A DNA stretch of 64,000 nucleotides, taken from positions 58,140,674 to 58,204,673 of the forward strand of contig JAMXIF010000002.1 of the NCBI GenBank assembly GCA_028583685.1. Reading direction: 5' to 3'. The notes under the pieces were generated by a model. The model searched no databases, had not been told where the DNA came from, and saw only the letters and a program-made list of their open reading frames with translations. This stretch comes from Petaurus breviceps papuanus. Taxonomy: Eukaryota > Chordata > Mammalia > Diprotodontia > Petauridae. The translations under genes and the position numbers were made by a program. Below are positions 59,385 through 64,000 of the stretch, piece by piece; position 1 is the first letter of the stretch; every line of letters starts with the position of its first letter.

Positions 59385-59530
59385 TTATCACTTTTTTAAA
59401 GATGATAAAACTGAGATTCACATGAACCAAGTGTCTTTCCTAAAGCACAGACTACTACATTTTAGAGCCAGAAATTGAACTCAAGTTTCTTTAATTCAAT
59501 TCTAACGCTTTCTCCTTTATCAAATTACCT
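59385..59530 (-). mobile_element. MIR fragment
   Basis: TTAAAGATGATAAAACTGAGA, AACCAAGTGTCTTTCCTAAAG, GAAATTGAACTCAAGTTTC. Confidence 0.6.
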
Positions 59531-59695
59531 CTCATTGGTAGAAAGAGTACCCACACTGACAAAATTATAGAACTATCATTATTTCTGTAACAATCTTCTT
59601 ACACTCTATTCCCTTCCATGTACTATAAGATTCACTGAAAGACCTCTTTGCTATTCCTTGCACAAAATATTCCATCTCTCAAAATTAGCGTTGTT

Positions 59696-59717
59696 TGTGT
59701 GTGTGTGTGTGTGTGTG
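59696..59717. repeat. (GT)n microsatellite
   Basis: GT dinucleotides. Confidence 0.9.
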
Positions 59718-59744
59718 GCTATCTCCCATGTCTAAAATGCTTGC

Positions 59745-60065
59745 TCTCTCTTCATTTCTTGCTTTTGTTTTCCCTGTTTTCCTTCAAAACTCAGATCAAA
59801 TCCTACCTTACTCAAAATGACTTTCTAGTTTTTCTTACCTTCTCCCCCATCTTGGCTTACCCACAATAACTTGTACTTTATATTATCTTCTATGTACATA
59901 GTTATTTGCATACTATTTCCCCTTCCCCCTCATCAGAACTCATTGTCAAGAACTCATTTAAAGTAAGACTAGTGTTTTTGCCTTCCTTTCTATCTCTAGT
60001 CCTTATCACAGGTTCAAACACATTTTAAGTGCTTGATAAATGCTTGATGATTTACTGGTTGATTG
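59745..60065 (+). mobile_element. L2 3' region
   Basis: CCTTCAAAACTCAGATCAAAT, CAGAACTCATTGTCAAGAAC, TTTTAAGTGCTTGATAAATGC and TTGATGATTTACTGGTTGATTG give the L2 3' order with (TGAY)n-like end words. Confidence 0.7.
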
Positions 60066-60971
60066 GCATGTGGGACCTTTCATAATCAAAATCTACTTTG
60101 ATTTAGTCTTCCTAATAGAAGGGTCATATCCTTACATAAACCCCTTAAGATAGTCAATTTCAAAACATATTCCAGACATTTAATTTCTATTAAAAGAAAC
60201 CTAGCAGCTTTTTTTTTTTTTTAGCAATTTAATGGAAGAAAAGCTTCATAATCTTTTATACAATCACACTTTTATTTTCTTGTCATGCTTCAGGACACAC
60301 CGAACGCTTGTATTTGACTGTGAATGGACCTGTATTTGACAACAATGGTTTTTTAGAAAAATTTATTTCTATCTACTTACTGCTATAAGTCTTATAATAA
60401 TCCCAAACTAATCACATATTTTAATATAGGAGCTCTGTTAGCTTTGCATTCACTTAGAAGATTCTCTTGCTTCAATACCCAGCAAAGCATTTTTAAAAAG
60501 AAAAAAAAATGTTTGTTCATAGCTATAAGAAGTTTATTTAAATTTGTTCCTTAGGAGGTCTTTTATATTGCCAAAGAATGAAACTAATTATATAGTATTA
60601 AGACTAAAAACATGAAAGGGCAAAAAAGGCATAGAGCTCTTATTTTAAAAAGTATTGGAATTATAAGAGCAATGCAGTTGGAGCCCTAGAATTACTTATA
60701 TGTGTGTATTCTTTGGGGACCAATGTTGAATGTTCTGATTTCTAGCAGCCTTAGGGAAAAAAAACTTTAAAAACTGGATAGGAGAATGTGTTTAATCTTT
60801 CTCTTCATTTCTTTCTTGATAGTCTTGTAAGAAGAAATTTGTATATCATTTTAGGACAAGGGACAGGTGCCTTGAGCTTGAGTCTCCAACTAAAATCTAT
60901 CTACCCTTGAAGTTTTATCACTAAATGTGTTGATTGGATCCTCCATAGATAGACATTGGGGTTTTATTTGT
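60066..60971. other. Unique sequence downstream of the candidate exon
   Basis: No recognised repeat. If the exon at 60972-61114 is real, the part just left of it would be its 3'UTR. A splice-acceptor-like site on the plus strand (TTTTCTTGTCATGCTTCAG at about 60277-60295) precedes a short stretch containing a 22-base-period repeat (GTATTTGAC at 60310 and 60332). Confidence 0.3.
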
Positions 60972-61114
60972 TTATTTTTTGCATTTCTCCAGCTTCTTTT
61001 GCAGCTCTTGAACATAACTTTTCTCTGCGTAAGGAGTTCTTTTGCTGGCAAAAGAAGGATCTGTAACCTCCAACCAAAGTTTAGCATAAGCAAATGGAGA
61101 TTGTTTCTGATAAG
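60972..61114 (-). CDS. Candidate terminal coding exon, unidentified protein
   Basis: On the minus strand GAGTTCCTGTTTTAG (acceptor AG at 61116-61115) precedes two bases of a split codon and 46 open codons. They read YQKQSPFAYAKLWLEVTDPS, then FASKRTPYAEKSYVQELQKK and LEKCKK, followed by TAA at 60974-60972. The composition is protein-like and the end has a coiled-coil flavour (ELQKKLEKCKK). An AATAAA lies a few bases past the stop (complement of 60962-60968). The frame is closed by a TGA four codons before the exon start, as expected for an intron edge, and no repeat matches it. The preceding exon would have to lie beyond the window or in the unannotated gaps to the right. I do not recognise the protein. 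It could instead be an old retrocopy fragment or chance. Confidence 0.35.
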
Positions 61115-61294
61115 CTAAAACAGGAACTCAGATTCTTCCATGGTATCTTATTTGTTCAAATTGGGCTCCCTGCTGCCTCTTTCTACAAACTATACTATAT
61201 AGTATTTTCCTAATTAAATAGCACTTGAAGAATTTTTTGTATGCTTGTGAATGAGATTAATGGAATAATATAAATATCACTATTTGAAGGACTG

Positions 61295-61435
61295 GGATTT
61301 GGATACCAGCTTTGTTAGTAACTACTTATTTGACATTGGGCACGTCACTTACCTTTTCTAATACTCAATTTCCTAATCTGTAAAAGAAGGGGTTGAGATT
61401 AGAAACTTAAATTCTTAATCCTATGATCTAACCTT
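61295..61435 (+). mobile_element. MIR fragment
   Basis: TTAGTAACTACTTATTTGAC, TTGGGCACGTCACTTACC, TTCCTAATCTGTAAAAGAAG. Confidence 0.7.
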
Positions 61436-61649
61436 GGATACTTGTATGCCCAGTGTACACAGCACAGCTTGAGGGATGAACAATCTGTGGACTAAGTGCT
61501 GTTGTGACTTGGCTATGTAAGCACAGGTGTGATAACAAAATTATACTGGAATTCAGAAGACAATAATCCCTTGAATTTGTATGAATGATATATTAATATG
61601 TATAAACCCGCAGAAAGGTTAGTTAATGGAAATGAATTTAATAAGGTTT

Positions 61650-61860
61650 TGGTGGCAGTGCTGGGGAAAGAAGAAACTTGGGAGTCAGAAGACCTGATTT
61701 GGAATCCTAGATATGTTACTACCTATAAAACCTTGTGCCACTCACTTAATTTCTTTAGATTTTGGTTTTCTTTGAAATGGATCTAATACTTCCAATACCT
61801 ACTTCTCAGACTTATTTTATTTAAGTGAGATATGCATGAAAGCATATTGCAAGTAAAATA
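61650..61860 (+). mobile_element. MIR fragment
   Basis: GAGTCAGAAGACCTGATTTGG, CTTGTGCCACTCACTTAATTT, CTTCTCAGACTTATTTTATTT. Confidence 0.65.
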
Positions 61861-61874
61861 TTGCCTTTAAATAG

Positions 61875-61998
61875 GGAAGCCATGCTGTATACTTGAAATA
61901 ACACTGGTTTGGGAATCAGGATTCCTAAATTCCAGTCCTAGCATTGCCATTAATTATTGTATGACCAAGGGCAAGTCACTTATCCAGAACTCAATTTT
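61875..61998 (+). mobile_element. MIR head cut by a SINE
   Basis: GAATCAGGATTCCTAAATTCC, AAGGGCAAGTCACTTATCC; continues after the SINE at about 62176-62250 (GCATTTGTCAAATGGGAAAG). Confidence 0.65.
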
Positions 61999-62172
61999 GG
62001 GGATGGCTAGATGGCACAGTAAATAGAGCACCAGCCCTGGAGGCAGAAGGACCTGAGTTCAAATATGACCTCATACACTTACCATAAAAAAGTAGCTGTG
62101 TGACCTTGGGCAAGTCACTTAGCCCCAATTGCCCTACCTTACCCCCTCCAAAAAGTAAAAAACAAAAAAAGA
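61999..62172 (+). mobile_element. Type A SINE inside a MIR
   Basis: GGGGATGGCTAGATGGCACAG, GAGTTCAAATATGACCTCAT, GGGCAAGTCACTTAGCCCC. Flanked by AGAACTC (61986-61992 and 62173-62179) and A/T-rich continuation. Confidence 0.9.
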
Positions 62173-62571
62173 AGAACTCTTATTTTTGCATTTGTCAAAT
62201 GGGAAAGAGACTTATTATGCCTATTCAAAGTTATGAAGAATAAATAAGGTGACATTATTCCTTAAAATGATGGAATGGTGTTAGATGATTTCTCAGTCTC
62301 TCCACTCTCTAAATTTCCATTCAGTTTACCTATAATACCATGGAGAAGGTATATATTTAGAATGATCAGTGGGGCCTGAACACATGAAATAGTATAGAAC
62401 CTAATTAGAGCACTTGGTATGAAGACTGAAGAAGTATCATCATGCCAATTAAGCAACTGTCTTAATTATCAGATTCTCCAGAGACTAGTCTATACCAACT
62501 AGATTATTTCATGAATATATTTGAAAATAAATATTAACTATTCTGTATCTGAAGTGAGATTGATGCAATGT

Positions 62572-63109
62572 TGTAATGGAAATGCAAATTTAAAGATCTT
62601 CCCTGCCCCTAGGCTAAAGTGCACCTGGAGCCTGGGGTGGGAGGCTTGTTTTTCAGTTGATACTTTTTGATTGGCCAGTGGGTCCAAAAGGTTGTTACAT
62701 TCTCTGAGCCAGGAGAAGGCTATATAAGCCCTGATGTGTAGCTTTGTTTTGGGGGCTCACTTTGAGAAATGTTCTGTGATTTGATCTGGATTCTGGGAAG
62801 CCGTTGTCCAGAGCATCCCGGCTTTGAAAAACCCAGATGTTGAAACCCAGATGTTGATTTGGTATGGATGTAATGGTTAGACAGTTTGGAAAGCTGTCTA
62901 CTTGATCTGTTTCTGCCTTGATAATTCTGTCTGTGTATTCTGAAGTTCGGGGTACTGACCTTTTTCCCCTGAACTAGGTAAACATTACATATTTGACTGA
63001 TTAAAGTAAGCTTGTTAACCCATTTTGAGTTGCTTTCCTTTATCAAAGCAGATCCAAGAACCTGTGTTGGCAGCAAACTCTGGGGACGCTTGGGGTGCTT
63101 GCTGCTACA
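62572..63109 (+). mobile_element. Solo LTR, third copy, promoter features still visible
   Basis: Begins TGTAATGG and ends CTGCTACA, flanked by AATGT (62567-62571) and AATAT (63110-63114). It reads as U3-R-U5: a GATTGGCC CCAAT-type box near 62670, a TATA box TATATAAG at about 62721-62728 and an ATTAAA signal near 62999. Its start matches the reverse complement of the ends of the other two LTRs (AAGATCTTCCCTGCCCC), which makes this the sense orientation. A fossil with no internal region. Confidence 0.85.
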
Positions 63110-63114
63110 AATAT

Positions 63115-63555
63115 ACAGAAAAAAAGAAAGGAGGCAAATTATATTAACAAGGAACAATGAGCAGAGAATTTTGAAAATACCAGGTCAGGTGTGCTAATAT
63201 GCAGCTGTTTAGCAGATTATCTGGGCCTATGTGACAACTTTGAGAGTCAATGAAATAATTTCATTTAATCTTCCCTCAAAATTTTCTCAAAATAAGATTG
63301 GATTTTTTCATGAAGGGATTCATTATAAAAGAAATAATATAGTTCAGTTGCTCAAAATAACAAAATTATATCTTATTCACAAGTTGCCTTCCTTTGGGTA
63401 GGAGGAGAGGTCCTTACAAGGAACACAGTGGCTCCAGCTGTCTACAATAATCATCTAATAGTCTAATTCAAGCTGTAGACTTGAATTTTGTACAAATGGA
63501 ATTCCAGAAATAGTTTTGAAATGCATATGAATTTAAGTATGATGATAATGTTGAG
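63115..63555. other. Unique sequence, no gene seen
   Basis: Nothing recognised. Confidence 0.4.
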
Positions 63556-63559
63556 CCCT

Positions 63560-63990
63560 AAGGGTTGGGAGAAAGATTTTGGGGAAGGATCTTGTATCCA
63601 CCAAGTAGTACAAAATATTGGTGAGAGCTTCGAAAGGATGTGTGGGTGTGATTGCTCATCATGTGTGACAATGGAAGACTCAAGAGAATGGAAGACAACT
63701 AGAGACAGGCAAATGTCACAATTTTCCAAAAGGTGAAGAATGTGGATCCTTGAAAGTGGAGAGCATATCATTAAAGGGGTGGGTTTTGAGCAACTGGTAA
63801 TGAAAGCAGTGATCACTATGAGCCAGCATTGATTCACTATAAACAAGACATTGGATCTTATCTCAATTTCATTTTTGGCTGGTAAAATCTTGATATAATA
63901 GGGACTAGATTTCAGCAATGAATTTCAGAATATTTAATGATATCTTTGTGGACAACTTCAAGGATATAGAAATGATCATTATATGGATAT
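63560..63990 (+). mobile_element. CR1/L3 LINE fragment, reverse-transcriptase region
   Basis: AAAGCAGTGATCACTATGAG and CCAGCATTGATTCACTATAA (RT motif region Q-H-x-F), then GACTAGATTTCAGCAATGAAT and TGATATCTTTGTGGACAACTT match the CR1/L3 stretch coding LDFSKAFDxVxHDILVDK. Frames are broken. Confidence 0.65.
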
Positions 63991-64000
63991 TGAATTATGT

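Noticed and set aside
60277-60390. Acceptor-like site followed by short frames on the plus strand
   Set aside because: All frames close within about 35 codons and no donor or partner exon is convincing.

Overview
This looks like a stretch of marsupial nuclear genome that is gene-poor and built mostly of retrotransposon layers. The basis is repeat content: tRNA-related SINEs opening GGGGCAGCTAGGTGGCACAG or GGGGYGGCYAGGTGGCTCAG, marsupial-type L1 with a long purine-rich spacer between ORF1 and ORF2, ORF1-only half-L1 (HAL1-type) elements, and older MIR, L2 and CR1/L3 pieces. The sequence is AT-rich and poor in CpG, and one 10-base N gap (24390-24399) marks a scaffold join. An Australian marsupial is my guess from the second SINE type; the species cannot be fixed from the sequence.

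Layout. 1-4.67 kb: minus-strand L1 with an open 290-codon ORF1 and a decayed ORF2 running off the left edge. 4.7-11.2 kb: mostly single-copy sequence with a SINE, a MIR, an L1 tail and a local duplication. 11.2-16.6 kb: rearranged minus-strand L1 lacking ORF1. 16.6-30.2 kb: unique sequence with CR1/L3, MIR and SINE pieces, a 5'-truncated L1 and a solo LTR inside a SINE. 30.2-33.0 kb: full-length HAL1-type element on the plus strand. 33-36.6 kb: mostly unique. 36.6-43.0 kb: old plus-strand L1 that received a second L1, a TMA7 retrocopy (itself hit by a SINE) and a solo LTR. 45.5-48.5 kb: second full-length HAL1-type element, minus strand, carrying a SINE dimer. 48.5-64 kb: unique sequence, SINEs, ancient repeats, an RPSA retrocopy split by a SINE, a third solo LTR and a CR1/L3 reverse-transcriptase fragment.

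Host coding content is slight. TMA7 and RPSA are dead processed retrocopies. The only possible functional host exon I see is a 143-base candidate terminal coding exon on the minus strand at 60972-61114 (46 codons and a stop behind a good splice acceptor); I do not recognise the protein and it needs transcript evidence. I found no tRNA, rRNA or known small RNA gene and no CRISPR.

The elements connect through the L1 machinery. Target-site duplications of 10-19 bases flank most SINEs, both HAL1-type elements, the TMA7 retrocopy and the inner L1, as expected if L1 proteins mobilised all of them. The three LTRs carry 5-base duplications, as expected of integrase. The most interesting points are the two complete ORF1-only elements that share a two-part 3' tail, the SINE dimer inside one shared duplication, the ORF1-less L1 and the candidate exon.
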